From contig JAGPYM010000004.1 of NCBI GenBank assembly GCA_020736575.1, positions 620,001 to 684,000 of the forward strand: a stretch of 64,000 nt of DNA, in the 5' to 3' direction. The position numbers and the translations under genes were made by a program. This stretch comes from Thelonectria olida (taxonomy: Eukaryota; Ascomycota; Sordariomycetes; Hypocreales; Nectriaceae). Of the stretch, positions 33,345 through 45,740 are shown piece after piece; positions within the stretch are counted from its first letter, which is position 1, and every line of letters starts with the position of its first letter. Under the pieces are notes generated by a model. That model did no database searches. It was not told where the DNA came from and was given only the letters and a program-made list of their open reading frames with translations.

Positions 33345-34328
33345 ATGGCGCAGCCTCAGTTCACCGATGCGAACCGGGCCTTCCTCCAGGCCATCATGGC
33401 CCGGGGAACCATCACCTTCGAAGAATCTCGCCCAATCCTCTCCGCCATCTACAATGCCGACCAGGCCGAAAAGGATTGTCGCCCTGAGATGATTGGGGAG
33501 ACTGAATTCCAAAACTTCATCGACGTTGCCTCAGCGGCTAGCTCAATGTTCGACTTTGAGATCCGAAGCACCGTGCATCAAGTAACAAAGCAGCGCATAT
33601 ACGCTCTCGTCAACACTACCTCCGACCCGCAAACACAGCTTGCGACAACATATAGTCCCGATGAGCTATCTTTCATCAACCGAGTCCTCGATACCATGTT
33701 CGATAAGCACAACTCGCCTCGCCAAGAGGTCCTTGCCATCACCGAGATGCAAGCAATCAAGGTCGCAAGACCGGACCGAAGACAGAGTACACAAGTCGAC
33801 CCAGATACGTCGTCAACGCAAACGCCAGCCGATAAAGGACTGAAGCATAGCGAGGTTGAAACCGTCCTGGCTGGCCTAGTGGAGGCAGGATGGTTTGAGA
33901 GGAGCCGCGGATCTTACTACACCCTGTCACCTCGCGCATTGCTCGAATTGCGCCCCTGGCTCATCGAGACATACAACGACCCTGATGCTGCTGTAGATGA
34001 GTGGCAGCGGATAAAGTTCTGCGAAGCTTGTAAGGATATTGTGACGATTGGCTTGAGGTGTAGGGAGCCCGAGTGCACTTTTCGGATTCATGACATCTGC
34101 GAAGACGCATTCTGGCGGACGCGCAAGGACAAGAAGTGTCCAAAATGCTCAAACGAATGGACGGGAGACAAATACGTGGGCGAAAGGGCAGTTCGTGGAT
34201 CGGGGGGTCAGCGCGGGGGCCAGAGTCGAGGGGGCGCTTCCCGACGAAGCACAGCAAACGAGGCCATTCCTGAAGACTCAGAGGAGGAGGACGCTGAAGG
34301 CTCAGATGAGAACCTCTATGACGCGTGA
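33345..34328 (+). CDS. NSE1: Nse1, RING-like subunit of the Smc5-Smc6 complex
   Basis: A single exon of 327 residues from ATG 33345; an in-frame ATG at 33234 would add 37 residues unlike the family's usual start. The N-terminal and middle parts form the winged-helix region (NRAFLQAIMARGTITFEESRP near the start; KHSEVETVLAGLVEAGWFERS near residue 175). These are followed by a variant RING: CEACKDIVTIGLRC, CTFRIHDICEDAFW and CPKCSNEW (about residues 228-285). The tail is Arg/Gly-rich then acidic. Nse1 pairs with Nse3 (MAGE) in the Smc5-Smc6 complex, which acts in DNA repair and replication-fork handling, and supports ubiquitin ligase activity. Length and domain order are standard and all expected zinc ligands are present. 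Confidence 0.92.
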   Translation: MAQPQFTDANRAFLQAIMARGTITFEESRPILSAIYNADQAEKDCRPEMIGETEFQNFIDVASAASSMFDFEIRSTVHQVTKQRIYALVNTTSDPQTQLATTYSPDELSFINRVLDTMFDKHNSPRQEVLAITEMQAIKVARPDRRQSTQVDPDTSSTQTPADKGLKHSEVETVLAGLVEAGWFERSRGSYYTLSPRALLELRPWLIETYNDPDAAVDEWQRIKFCEACKDIVTIGLRCREPECTFRIHDICEDAFWRTRKDKKCPKCSNEWTGDKYVGERAVRGSGGQRGGQSRGGASRRSTANEAIPEDSEEEDAEGSDENLYDA

Positions 34329-34775
34329 ATGGGCGTGTTATACGGCACTACTTTGATTCAAGATACCCGAACACCGAATGAAAGCAATGTATGCCAACAA
34401 AGGCGATCTTAATAGGCGCCCTTTCCTCTCACCTCGATATTCGCCAGAAAATTGCGGCCGCCAGTTGGGCTGTCGATCACATGGCAACGAAGCAATGCCA
34501 GGTTGAAACAAAGAGGGCTTGAGGCGGGGGAGGGGTGGCGCGTGATGTCATGTGGCGGTGCGACAGGTATTGGCTTGCAGCTCCCCAACAAAGACCCAGC
34601 TTCGAAGCGCGCGCCTACGAATCACCGTCCAATTACCTTCCAACGCATGATTGCTCGACTCGGGCGGCCTCGCTATTCTTGTTTTTTGGGATAAGTACCT
34701 TTAACCACCGCGCTTTCCGATCGACTTCCATCCATATTCATTCACCCAACGAAGCCGAAGCGACCGATACAAAAC
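34329..34775. other. Intergenic, promoter of the following gene
   Basis: No gene is seen in these 447 bases. The last ~100 bases before 34776 are pyrimidine- and A-rich, like a fungal 5' leader. Confidence 0.5.
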
Positions 34776-36319
34776 ATGTTGGAGTATTTCAAATCCAAAA
34801 CATCAAAGAAGAAGGTCGATCAGGACCCTGTGCCCGAGGTGGAGACGACAGGGGACAAGCCTCTTACAGCTGAGATCAAGACGGTTGCCGACGACAAGCA
34901 TCATGAAGAGCATCATGAAGAGCATCATGAACGACATCATGAATGGCTCCATCAGCCGCACCGTCAGCTAACCAGACGCGACAGCCAGGGTGTGTCAATC
35001 ATGTCTCAGTCTGATAGAGAGTCTCGTTCCAGCGTCGATCAAATACCAGTGAGCCCCGTGCTCGACAGAGATGACGAGGCTTGGCTACAAAGCATCCTCG
35101 ACGACGATAGCCCCCCTCCCCCTCTTCCTCCCCGTGTTAAAACTCCTCACATTGAGTTATCCGACAGCGATTCCGCATCTGGAATCAAGAGATCGACTGA
35201 GGTTGCCAAATCGGATGGGGAGGACGAGTTGAAGAACAAAGACAAGGAAACCCCCAAGGAAAAGAAGAAGAGAGAAAAGCAAGAGAAGAAGGAAAAGAAG
35301 GAAAAAGAAAAGAAAGACAAAAAGGACAAGGAGAAGAAGGAAAAGGAAGACAAGGGCAAGGACAAAGAACATGATGAACAACATCACAATCGCTTGACCC
35401 TTTTATTCTCCCGAAATAAGAAAAATGACGACACGCTCAAACCGGAAGATGCGGCCATCACCCCCCAGGAAGCCGAGCGAGAGAAGGAGGAACTCGGGAG
35501 CGTCCTCGACCGGTTGAACTTGAAAGCCAAGAACAACAAGGTCATCAGCATGTCCGATGACTCATCAGACCTCCTTCAGAACTTCACTCAGGTCTTCAAA
35601 GATCTCGTCAACGGCGTGCCTACGGCTTACGGTGACCTTACGAAGCTTTTCGAGGACCGCGAAGGTACCCTTAACAAGGGTTTTGAGAAGCTGCCTTCGT
35701 CTCTACAGAAGCTCGTCACTCAGCTTCCCGAGAAGTTGACCTCGTCGCTTGCACCGGAACTGCTGGCTGTTGCGGCAGAGAGCCAGGGTCTCAAGGCTGA
35801 GACTGAGAAGGGAGTCAAGGATGCCGCTATGAAGCTTCTCACACCACAGAACTTGACGGAGCTGGTGACGAAGCCTGGAGCCATGGTGAGCATGCTCAAG
35901 GCCATCGTCAACGCGCTCAAGTTGAGATGGCCGGCTGTCATGGGCACCAATGTTGTATGGAGTGTTGCTCTGTTCTGTAAGTCCCCATCATTCTTACCCC
36001 GACTGCCTACTTAGTATCTTGCTGACACTCTACCCCAGTGCTCATGTTCGTGCTCTGGTACTGTCACAAGCGAGGTCGTGAGGTCCGTCTTGAAAAGCAG
36101 CGGTCAGATGCGGAAGCCGGGATTGATGATGGCGATCGCATTGAGGAACTGCCAGATGACCCGCTTCTCCCCGCGCCCCAAGCCTCGTCATCAGCTGCCG
36201 CGAATGTTGACGAAGCCCCAAGAGCAATTACCCAAGAGCCCGCAGATCCCGTGTCACCACTGGATTTACCTCACCCGCCCATCGGACGGGACGCGCCGGC
36301 GAACCTTAGCCATGCATGA
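34776..36319 (+). CDS. Charged, Lys/Glu-rich protein with one transmembrane span; unknown function
   Basis: Two exons, 34776-35976 and 36039-36319 (62-bp intron with a GCTGAC branch site); predicted 493 residues. In order: a basic N-terminus; four HHE-type repeats at residues 42-57; an acidic/proline segment (PPPPLPPR); a ~55-residue Lys/Glu run that should be a long charged helix (about 155-205); a conserved-looking helical region with LLQNFTQVFKDLVNGVPTAYGDL; one hydrophobic span (GTNVVWSVALFLLMFVLWYC, about 392-411) that spans the splice site; then a ~80-residue polar tail. Because the span forms only after splicing, the intron call is supported. No family function is known to me; a tail-anchored or single-span organelle protein is a guess. 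Confidence 0.75.
34899..34946 (+). repeat. Four 12-bp tandem repeats coding HHEE-type units
   Basis: Units CATCATGAAGAG, CATCATGAAGAG, CATCATGAACGA and CATCATGAATGG run head to tail in frame, giving HHEE, HHEE, HHER and HHEW. The histidine pairs could bind metal, but this is unproven. Confidence 0.85.
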
Positions 36320-36627
36320 GACGGCCGGAGATTAAACGTGTGGTCACGGAAGCAGGTGTGGATGAGATTGATATGATAATGAATGCTTGTTTTTTTTTTT
36401 GATGATTTTGATACACATGGGCATGGATTTACTCGATATCTCACATGAGGATACCCCCTTGGTCATTGTTTTGGCATCCTGATTGATAAGGATTTTAAGC
36501 ATTACGCAGATGAATGACAATTACTTATGTGTTACGTGTGGTTTTCTGCGATAATCGCAGCTGGGTATCTCTAGAGCCAACCTAAACCAAACTCCGTGAT
36601 AAATCGCTCTAATGATATGCCCGTGTT
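36320..36627. other. Convergent intergenic space
   Basis: Between the charged single-span gene and BRE2; it contains a T10-type run at about 36390-36400. Nothing else is seen. Confidence 0.5.
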
Positions 36628-38372
36628 CTAATCGTCCTCTACCAGCTCCTTGATCTCCTCTCTGCCAGGCGCCATAGCTACGGCTTGACTCTTATCACTG
36701 ACTCCTTGGCGATCTGTCGCACCCCCACCGTCTTGCATCCAAAAGTCGACCTCGTCGATGATGTCGTAAACAATATCTTCGGCAATCTGGTCGCGGTAGC
36801 GTTCCGACACGGCACGGATCTTATCCAAAGGTTCACTTGGGGGGCGGACCATGTCGACCTCGCCGCCCGTGGTGTCATAGCCGGGGGGCGGGTACCAAAA
36901 GTCTGGACCAAAATTGACCTCTGCGGTGCCACCGCGGAATACGCTGACCGCTGGATAGTAGCCCAGCATGCCATCGTCGGTGCCCTCGCGAGCCCCGACC
37001 TGAGGCATAGGACGGGAGGCGGGGGGCAGGAAGCCTAGAAGATTCTCGAAGGCGGTGCCCATGGGGACACCATTCTTGTAGACGCGGATATAGGAGTTGG
37101 GTAGGGTTCGTAGGCTCGGGATTGGGTGGGTGGGACAGGGAGTTTCGGAGTTGTTCGAGCTTGTGGGGGATGGGTTCATGAGGTCCTCGAGTTCTTTCGT
37201 TGTGTGATAATCGATCCTCTCGAAGTAGGTATGGGCCTTGAATCGAATAGGCACTCGGTCTCGCACAATGTTCGGGGCCTCGGTCGAGGGCGGAGGCGCC
37301 TCATCGGATTGGTCTGCGGCGGGATTGTACTGCCCAGACACAATCTTGCGATGTAAATGTTCTGATGGGAGCTGGATCTCCAACCCAATGACATCGCCCT
37401 CGCGGATGCCCTCACCGGGAGGAAAGAAATCCTTTGGTCGTGACATGTGAACCTTCTCACCCGCAACGTCTCGAATGCCATAACTGTAAGCATCAAAACC
37501 CACAGGGGCATCCAACGAAGTCTCGCGTCGCGCCCATCCCATGCGGACATGCATGCCGTTGGCTGGCTTCGATTCACCTTCCTTGGGTTCTCGAATCCCT
37601 TGCGTGATCTTACACTCCCAGTACCACCTACCTTCACGAACTGCGACATTGGCGCGAGCCATGCGAAAGCCTTTGTCCGTCGTGACTCGCCGTGCCGACT
37701 TATCGAAGAACACGTGTCCAGCAGCATCCTCGAAGCTCATGCGCGGACCGAAGGGCTCTGACTCGGTCTGCCGATAGTAGATCATCGAGGGGAAGAGAGG
37801 GTCGGCGATGCAGTGAGTGTAACGGAAGTTCTTTTTGTTGGTGACACTGATTACAATTAGCTGGTGAGCCACGATAGTCGGGATAGCTGGAGCAGGTATC
37901 AGACTTACTGGTCGGATGTTTCATAGAACTCAATCGTGTCACCATTTAGAACCGAGACCTCATGATGAGAAGTCATGACAGGGCCGCGGGGTAGGTCAAA
38001 ATCCGAGGGCTTGGGAGGGGCCAACTTGTAGCGCAAGGGACTCAATTCGCTCTGTATTGGAGTTTTCGCGGGTTTAGGATCAGGAGTTGCGCGGGCGCTC
38101 TCGCCGCCGAGGTTTGCGCCCTTGGATTCACGCTTCTTGAGAGTCTCTTTCTTCGTTCGGGAGGACTTGAACCGGGCTGGCTGCGCGACATCGTCCGGGG
38201 CGAGGGAGTCAGACGAGGGCTTGACTTCGGGGTTGAGAGGGGACGGGATGGCCGGGCTGTGGCCTTCGTCGAGTGCTCGCTTCTGAGGGATGGAGGAGAG
38301 AGGGATGGAGGTTGGAGTCGACTCCCTCTTAGGGCTGCCGATATCCGAGGGGGAACCCATGATGGATGGCAA
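36628..38372 (-). CDS. BRE2: Bre2/Ash2-type SPRY subunit of the COMPASS H3K4 methyltransferase complex
   Basis: Two exons, 38372-37909 and 37846-36628, with a 62-bp intron; predicted 560 residues. The first ~110 residues are Ser/Pro/Lys-rich and probably disordered. A block with RYTHCIADPLFPSMIYYRQTE leads into a split SPRY domain: DKSARRVTTDKGFRMARANVAVREGRWYWECKI (about residues 200-230), HVRMGWARRE, and FDAYSYGIRDVAGEKVH. A long insertion (about 325-410) precedes the last strands (YIRVYKNGVPMGTAFENLLGFLPP and YYPAVSVFRGG). The C-terminal helix (RAVSERYRDQIAEDIVYDIIDEVD) matches the SDI/Dpy-30-binding region. Bre2 with Swd1, Swd3, Spp1, Sdc1 and Set1 methylates histone H3 lysine 4. An ATG 12 bases downstream of 38372 is an equally possible start. 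Confidence 0.9.
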
Positions 38373-41300
38373 AACTCAATTGAGTGCGGGCAAAGGAGGT
38401 TGAGCGACGGCACTCGGGGTGCGAGCTCTCACTCACGAGCAAGCTCGAAGTATTCGTATGACGTGCAACAGCTAAATTGCTACTGAAGTAAAGACAGCAC
38501 AAGGCTGAAGATAGGTAGATAAAGCTAGGTATGTAATAAGATACCCAGCTAGGCAAGACAGCCTCGCTGCAAAGCTGTCGGGGTGGGTGGTGAGGTAAGG
38601 GTTGGTTGGTTGGTTCGCGCAAACGGGAATCTGAGTCGCGGTGTCGGCGATTCGATAGGCGCGTTGTGGTACGTACCGACGAATGGTCGCGTCACACAGA
38701 CGAGAGTCACGGGACAGGACTGGCGGGGGTCAATGGAAGCGACAGAGAAGAATGCTCTTGCGCTCTTTCTCACAGCAAAAGAATCTGGAGCCACAATAAA
38801 GAGGGTTCGATCTCGGTCTAGCGTGGCTTGGATCTCAGTCCGTCGGGGAGCGATCCCCTGGACTCTGCCGGGCAACGCCGCAACGGTGTTAAGTGGCCCT
38901 TGTGGGCGACGGCGGCCCTCTGCCATTTTTCTCCGGGGGCCGCTGGGCCAATGAGCGGAAAGCGAATGTAATCGAAGGCATCTCAGGGGCGAAAGAGGGG
39001 CATTCAGATAAAAAGCTTCGACAGAGCCGCCGCCAAAAGGGACCTGACCCCACCCGGAAGCTGCCATCTGGCGAGACGTCGGGCGACGTTTGCGAATTGC
39101 CATGCCATCATAGGGGATTATGCTGGGCTTGCAAAATGGGAGAAAATTTGATGCAACTGAGTGAATTGTTGCGTGAGAAGCCATGGCGCATGCCTACAAA
39201 GTGCTAATCGAGGCACCATTACCTAGTTAAAGCCGAGCCGAGGCCACGAGGGCACTGGACATTAATGCCCCCTCTTTCCCCGGGGTGACAGAAACCCTGA
39301 TCAAACGAGTTACGGGGGGTCATGAGCCATGATAGCGACATGATTAGGAACCCCCCTCCCCTCTCTGGAGAGCCTTGCGAGCCCTGGAAGGCATGGAGCA
39401 ACAGAGGAGAGCATGTCGAAGATCCAAGACCCCTCTAACTGTCCCTCAGCCTTGTTTCCTCTTCTCCTCCTCGACAGAAGCAGTCTTCTCAACAAACTCT
39501 GGAATAGACGTACTGCCTTACGTGGTATCCGTAATTAGTAGTGAATTAAGCCGGTTGACACCTACCGGCCGTCCAAATAGTCGGAAACTGGGAAATGGGG
39601 CTGTTCCTTCCTTGGCTTTCTGTTTGGCTCCAGCCGCTGCTTTACCCCAACCCACCGCTCTCTTGTCCGCCTCTCCTTTTCGCATGCCCTTGCCATCATG
39701 GTTGATCGCATCACATCATCTTACATAGCGAACCAGTCTTTCCTCGCTGTTCGCTGAGAGGCCCCAGGCGCTCGCATCTCGCAGCCCAACGCGGAACGCA
39801 ACCCACCCGCATCAGATTCCCATCTGGCAGGCCACGCAGAACTCAACCCATCGTCCATATCGACCATCAATCTTGCCTTCTTTCGCCTCGCTCAACTCCC
39901 CCCTTGCAATCCACTTTCGGCACATCCTATCCACGCACCGACCTAAGAACAAAACGGGTCAGGAACCACCCCCTTGGCCCTTGGTCCTTTGAGTTGACGG
40001 CGCTTTTCGTCGTCTCACGCACGTCACTCCCGGCTCTCAACTCGTCCACCGCCCAGCAACACGCACAACGGCACCTCGCCATTCCCTTGGGATCGTCTGG
40101 AACAGCCTCTCTGGCGCCGAGCGTGACAGCGTCCACCGCCGTCCATTCTGGCCCAGTCTGTCAACCCACAGCTCGACCTGCACAACAGAGACAAGTCCTC
40201 CACCACACCTAGGGCCCTAGCTCTACCGCCGCTCAACGACTCGTCCGTTCTCTGGCCTTTCCCGGTCTCAAAATATCCCAACTCATGCACATGCGCCGAC
40301 AGACACGCTTCTCTCCATTCATTGTCCTCGTCTTACCCACCTGCGCTCAGTTCAAGGCCCGGAGGTGCAGAGGGTCCTGAGTCCACACCCCCAGCAGCTC
40401 CCTTTGGTCCCATGCTCCTGCGTCTGCCGACGGCTTGATCTCTCTCTCAGCAGTTGTTCTTCTCCCTTCGACGACGAATCCCCCTCGACTGGTTTGCATC
40501 TGGCTTCCCTTTCGTCTCTTGGCCGTCCCAGCCACTGTTCTCCTCGTCCTCTCTGCTTCACTCCACTTGCGGCTGTGATCTGATCACCACCCCAGGCGTC
40601 TTTCAAGCCTCGTCTGGACCATACCCCTGGCCACTGCCACCCCCCGTCCCGAGCTGGTGGTGCCAACCATTTTTATGAAAAGTCCCCTGCTTTCTGCCAA
40701 GCACGCCTTCGACGTCTCGAGTGTCTTGTATTACTACTACCTGTTAGCCCCCGCGTCACTCTGACGCTCCCGGCTGGCTACTTCCTCTCGCAACTCTCGT
40801 TCACCCACGGTCTGGCTCCGCCCCCAATTCAAACCTCGAACCAATCTGCGTTTCGACAAGTTGACGGCTGGCTTGACGTCTATTGCTTCTCCAGATCTCC
40901 ACTGCACTTCTTCACCTTGCACTTTCACCTTTCGTTCTTCTTTGGCCCCTGTTGTTCCTGTCAACTCCGGCCCCAAAATCACAAACCCAAATCGTCTAGG
41001 TAACCCCCATCTATCACACGCCACACGCCCGCCTCTGGTTTGTCATTGCGACCTGCCTGGGCCTTTGAACATCGCCCTTCCGAGCATCCGACTGCCTGTC
41101 GCCTTTCGCCGCCCCGGGAAACTGGCTCCCCTCCCATTTGGCTTCCATTCGGCCTGGACTGACTCGGCTTTTTGGCCTTTTCGCCAGTCATCTGCCCCGA
41201 GTCGACCTATCTAATACCCCGGTGGTTTTCTCGACCCGTCTTACCCCCAGTCCGTTCTGGTACATTACAAACCCACCCCTTGCTACTTGTCCGCCTCGTA

Positions 41301-41711
41301 CCTTTCCTTTATAGATACCGGCTTGGGAGAGCAACTGTACGTATTCCGCACCGGCCTAGACACCTTGCATCCACTGGCACCGGCGCCGATACCTCACCGA
41401 AATTCGCCTCTCTCGTAGGCGGACTTGTTTCAACTGCAGCCTGTTTACCGTTTGTCTTCCCAAGTCTGCTCTTACATCATCCTCCAAAATCCATATCAAC
41501 TCACTCCATCCCCGACTACACCCCTTCTCGCTGCTGGGCCACGACCTCACATTGAAGCGAATGCATGTTGCTGCCATCGCTCTGTAAAGGACCAATCCAA
41601 CTTAACCCCGACCCTCCTTCCAGTCATTTCACCCCATTTAGCGAGTACACTCTTCAGTCTTTTCAACTCGATCGCCCCCCACTGCCTGATCATCCCGTTC
41701 GTTTCTCGGGA
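38373..41711. other. 3.3-kb divergent region; pyrimidine-rich leader of the GATA gene
   Basis: The left part (38.4-39.2 kb) is the BRE2 promoter side. From about 39.4 to 41.7 kb the plus strand is strikingly rich in C and T, with many short frames and no domain. This fits an extended promoter and long 5' leader for the GATA factor. CCAAT pentamers occur, for instance, near 40841 and 41592; CCAAT is the box bound by the Hap complex that works with HapX in iron control, but such short words are common. An in-frame upstream ATG at 41565 is discussed under the gene. Confidence 0.5.
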
Positions 41712-43506
41712 ATGAACGAGGACGCTCAGCAAGGGGCGCCATTCCGCCAACAACGCGAGTCCAGTTCTGTGCGAACCGCCTTGCCCTCAAGGCCAATGTC
41801 GTCCAAACCTCGTGATGTTCTTGGCATGTCGTCTCAAGAGCGAACCCGACTTCCAACCGATTCAGAACACCGCGCGTACCGTTCAACGCCCGGTGACGGC
41901 TCTCCTGGTTCAAGTGCAAGCCCTCCCGCCAGCACGATACCCAAGATGCCCAGTCCTGGTTCCACCAAGTCAGAACAAGGCTCTAAAGGGGGCCCAGGTG
42001 GAAGCAGTCAAGGCCAAGTGTGCAGGTGAGTATCCATGTTCCAACTCCATGACTATTCCAGCTCACAATTCGCAGTAACTGCGGTACCACTCGGACTCCT
42101 CTGTGGAGGAGGTCCCCCCAAGGAGCTACAATTTGCAACGCATGTGGCCTTTATTTGAAAGCGAGAAACGCTTCTCGGCCTACCAGTCTCAAGCGACCCC
42201 CGAATGTCGTTCCTGCAGACCCCCCTCGAACAGTTCCGGCCAAAGCTCAGGCAGCTTCATCAAAGAACTCGCCCAACTCAGCATCTTACGTTTCTGCCGA
42301 CCAGACTGGAGGAACCTGCCCTGGCGGTGGTCGTTGCAATGGAACAGGAGGGGCGGAAGGATGCAATGGCTGCCCTGCTTACAATAATCGCATGTCCAAG
42401 AGCGGTCATCTCAATGTTGTGCAAAAACGACAAGGTTGTGGAAGCCAAAAAGAGCCTGTCAAGCCCGAGCCGGCCCCTGTCGATGTCAACGCTCTTGAGG
42501 GTCAAAGTTCAAATGCATCGGTTGTGATTGCGTGCCAGAACTGTGGAACCACCATCACTCCTCTGTGGAGACGTGATGAGAGTGGCCATACCATATGCAA
42601 CGCTTGCGGTAAGTTGCCAAGTTCTCGAGTCTCTTTTGTCGGCTGCTGACGATGTTAGGACTGTACTATAAACTACATGGAGTTCATAGGCCGGTGACCA
42701 TGAAAAAATCAACCATCAAGAGACGAAAACGAATTATCCCGGCTGCTCAGGATGAAGAGATGGAAGATGTGGAATCGGCTGAAACTCAAAGCCAAAGTCA
42801 TGAGCAAACTCCGGAGCGAGGATCGATAAACGATGACGGGTCTATCAATTTAGGCTTACGAAGACGCCCGGAACACCCTCTGACGATTGAACCCCATCCC
42901 GTGAATACAGTCATGCGGACAACGAACAGAACGATTTCTCCTTTACCGTCGACATCTGATCTCTCGGCGTATCACCAAACTGGTAGCTCTCGAAACGCTC
43001 TGCCTCCACTCAACGATGATAATAGATTGCCTCCAATGTCTTCGATGGCTGCTGCCGCTGACAGGCAATCCTCACTATCCCCCGCCTCTTTCCTCTCACC
43101 CGCGCGAAAACGATCATTTTCTACGACAGAAGGCGAGGCGTTCAGCTCGAACGATGGCGGGCAGGAGACGACGAAACGAGTTTCGGGCATTAATATCAAC
43201 TCTATTCTCAACCCTTCAGACGCGACCGATAGTCCACCGAACACGGGAGCAGTTAGCGACGACGGAGACTATTACCTGCCCCCCATTCGATCCCCCGGCA
43301 GTACGATTGCTTCGGCTCCTAGTCCTGGGGCATTTTCGAATAGGGACCTCACACCGGGTGCCTCGTCGGCTTCTCGCGATCTGAACATGGAGGGTGAGAG
43401 GCTCAAGTCCGAGCGCCGGGCAACGCTCCAACGGGAGGCTGACAGGATGCGAGAGATGCTCGCAGCGAAAGAACGAGAACTACATGAGCTTGGACACGGC
43501 TCATAA
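41712..43506 (+). CDS. sreA: SreA/Urbs1-type GATA factor, iron-responsive repressor of siderophore genes
   Basis: Three exons, 41712-42025, 42076-42608 and 42659-43506, with two 50-bp introns, each interrupting a zinc-finger region; predicted 564 residues. Two GATA fingers of the CX2CX17CX2C type are complete: [18 protein letters not shown]... (about residues 103-130) and [18 protein letters not shown]... (about 258-285). Between them is the diagnostic cysteine-rich segment [16 protein letters not shown] followed by NGCPAY (about 185-210). A C-terminal coiled coil ([20 protein letters not shown]) ends the protein. In Aspergillus, Neurospora, Ustilago and Fusarium such proteins repress siderophore synthesis and uptake when iron is sufficient; the inter-finger cysteines sense iron. 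ATG 41565 is in frame without an intervening stop and would add 49 residues; 41712 is preferred from usual protein starts. Confidence 0.93.
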
Positions 43507-45740
43507 GGAGGATTCATGACGGTACAATTCGATGACTAACGAAGTTTCCATCTCAGCAAGGAGTCAGCGGAATAAGGAGGTATCGGCAACGGGTCGGGTC
43601 GATTTATGGAAGACAAGAATGGTTGGCGCTTTTGGAATTGATTTATGACGCGAGATTTCTTTATGATTACGGGCTCATGATAGCGGGCGCAAAGTGTCTG
43701 AGGAATCGGATGTCTTGCAAATGACGTGGGCTGTATTACTGCTTCATGTTCAAAAAGGGTACAAAAGGGACTGCACACAAGAGTATGGGATGGCAACTAT
43801 GATGCTAAAGATTCAAAAGGCTTCTTCGACACGCTACGACATGTGCGTTTAGATGCGCGCATGACTGAAGGGATTGCAAAATGGGCTTGAAGAGGCAAAA
43901 AGGAGGTTGCAGTCTATTTCGTGGAGAAGGATGTTCAATGGCATTCAATATGAAGTTCTGACAGATGGTGCATTTGGCGTATTTTATCGCTGTATTTGAT
44001 TTCTGCTGGCAACGAGAGGACGAAATGAAGAAATTGGGCCTTTCTGAGGGATCTGGAGGAAGTAAAGAATGCTTCGTCTTGTCGAATTTCATGGGTTATG
44101 GATGACAAGCAGTTGGTATCACGAGGTCACATTGGGACGCCGGCTTGGCCAGATGAGATGGTGGCTACCTAGGGCTGTGGCTGGTCTCACGAGACTGAAC
44201 TAGTGGGGAGATTCGCGATGGGGCAACATTGACGTGAAGGTCGGCAGTGGGCTCATTTACGAATACAAGAGCGAGGCGTGGTCATCATGATGACGAGATT
44301 CGTGGGTGGTTGTGGCACATGTGTCGGTGCCCGATAAAGCTGGGAGCAGGGTTTTGTCTCTGGCACTCCGGTTTGCCGTGGCTTAACTTGGGCAGGTGAA
44401 AATGGCGCCATGGCCAGCGGGTGAGTTATAGGATCAAGCTGGTGAAGTGGCTCAAGATGAACAGGGGTGAGCGGTGGTGGTTGGTGGTGAGGAACCAGGA
44501 GGAGTTGGATGGAGGGGGACCGGACGGGGCACCGCATCGGTTGTGAGACTTGGATGCACCGGCCGAGCATCCGGGCTCCGCTTGTCGGTCTGGTCGTTTG
44601 CCGCGAGCATATTCATTCGTCTTTATTTATTCGGTGAGGTTCATGTTGGTTCTAGGAGACGAGCAGAGGAGCGAATGATAACGGAGACACGCGATAATCC
44701 CGCAGCGCAAGCGGGTTGTTTGCTACGTTGGTTCACCATTCTCTCTGCAGATCTGCAGTACGAGAGAGTTAGTTGGGTTAATGCGATGGTCCGATATTGT
44801 CAACTGTAGATATGTAAGGTATGTAAAGCGATTTGGTCATGGGTTTGTTCTGCGGGATAAAACACCGTCCTCATCAAGCCCAACCAGACATGTTTGATTT
44901 GATACAATACGACCGGATGCCTGAGAATGGAAACCCGACATCAGTACGAATAAGCAAATTCCCCCACGTTCAACTCGCGGGAACAAGACTTCTCCACGTC
45001 AACTCGCTTTAGCTTGAACAGAACAGCCAATGAATGTTTGGGCGGCATTGAAGTTCCAGACGCTACTACTGTGCGTGCCGCCCAAAATAGCCATGTGGGA
45101 GGACGATGAAGTGTATGGGCTGAATGTCCACTTACACGAATAGACCAAAGGCCAGTGGTCAAGACCTTTAACTATCTAGTCTGTTTCGCGGGGGCTGATA
45201 TCATATCGACGGTGTGTTAGTCGAGAACGTGCTTGCGCTGTTATTCTTACCGCGGAAATGAGGTCAACACTCGCTTTCCTTTTTTCGCTGACCGCTCAAC
45301 TGTGACCGAGCGATTGATAACGTAACCGTCAGCCACAAAGGTGGCTCGATGAGCTTATCAGATCATAGCGACGTGGTTCAAGGAGGCATATACAGTATCC
45401 TTCTTCATAAGGGTTCTATGGCCCCCGGCTCAGAGGAGAGAAGCCCATGCTCCCATCCTCTCCGATGTGGATAAGCCGGTCAATCATTCAGCATCAATCT
45501 GGAACCTCGAAGCGACAAGAATCAACTCATAGAATCCACGCGAGATGCAACCACTATCCACATCATCCGGGCCCCTGGTATAGATGCTCAGTTCTATTCA
45601 TTGACAGACTTGAATCAAACTTGGAACATTGTCCTCGACTTGTAACATCTCATATGCTCTATCGCTCAGACAGCGTGTAAGTCACAACACACAAACACAT
45701 CTAAAACTTTTTATCCTCTAAAAGCAAAATCCATTCGCAA
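43507..45740. other. Convergent 2.2-kb intergenic region
   Basis: It holds 3' flanks of the GATA gene and the following minus-strand gene. Frames are short and motif-free. One copy of the SREA-type site (ATCTGATAA on the minus strand) occurs at 45355-45363, but about one is expected by chance in a window this size and it is not next to a start codon. Confidence 0.5.

Noticed and set aside
35147..35387. Phe/Leu/Ser-rich minus-strand frames
   Set aside because: They are the antisense of the Lys/Glu-rich coding run, which automatically yields such peptides.
45355..45363. SREA-type binding word ATCTGATAA (minus strand)
   Set aside because: About one match is expected by chance in this window and it lies between converging 3' ends, not in a promoter.
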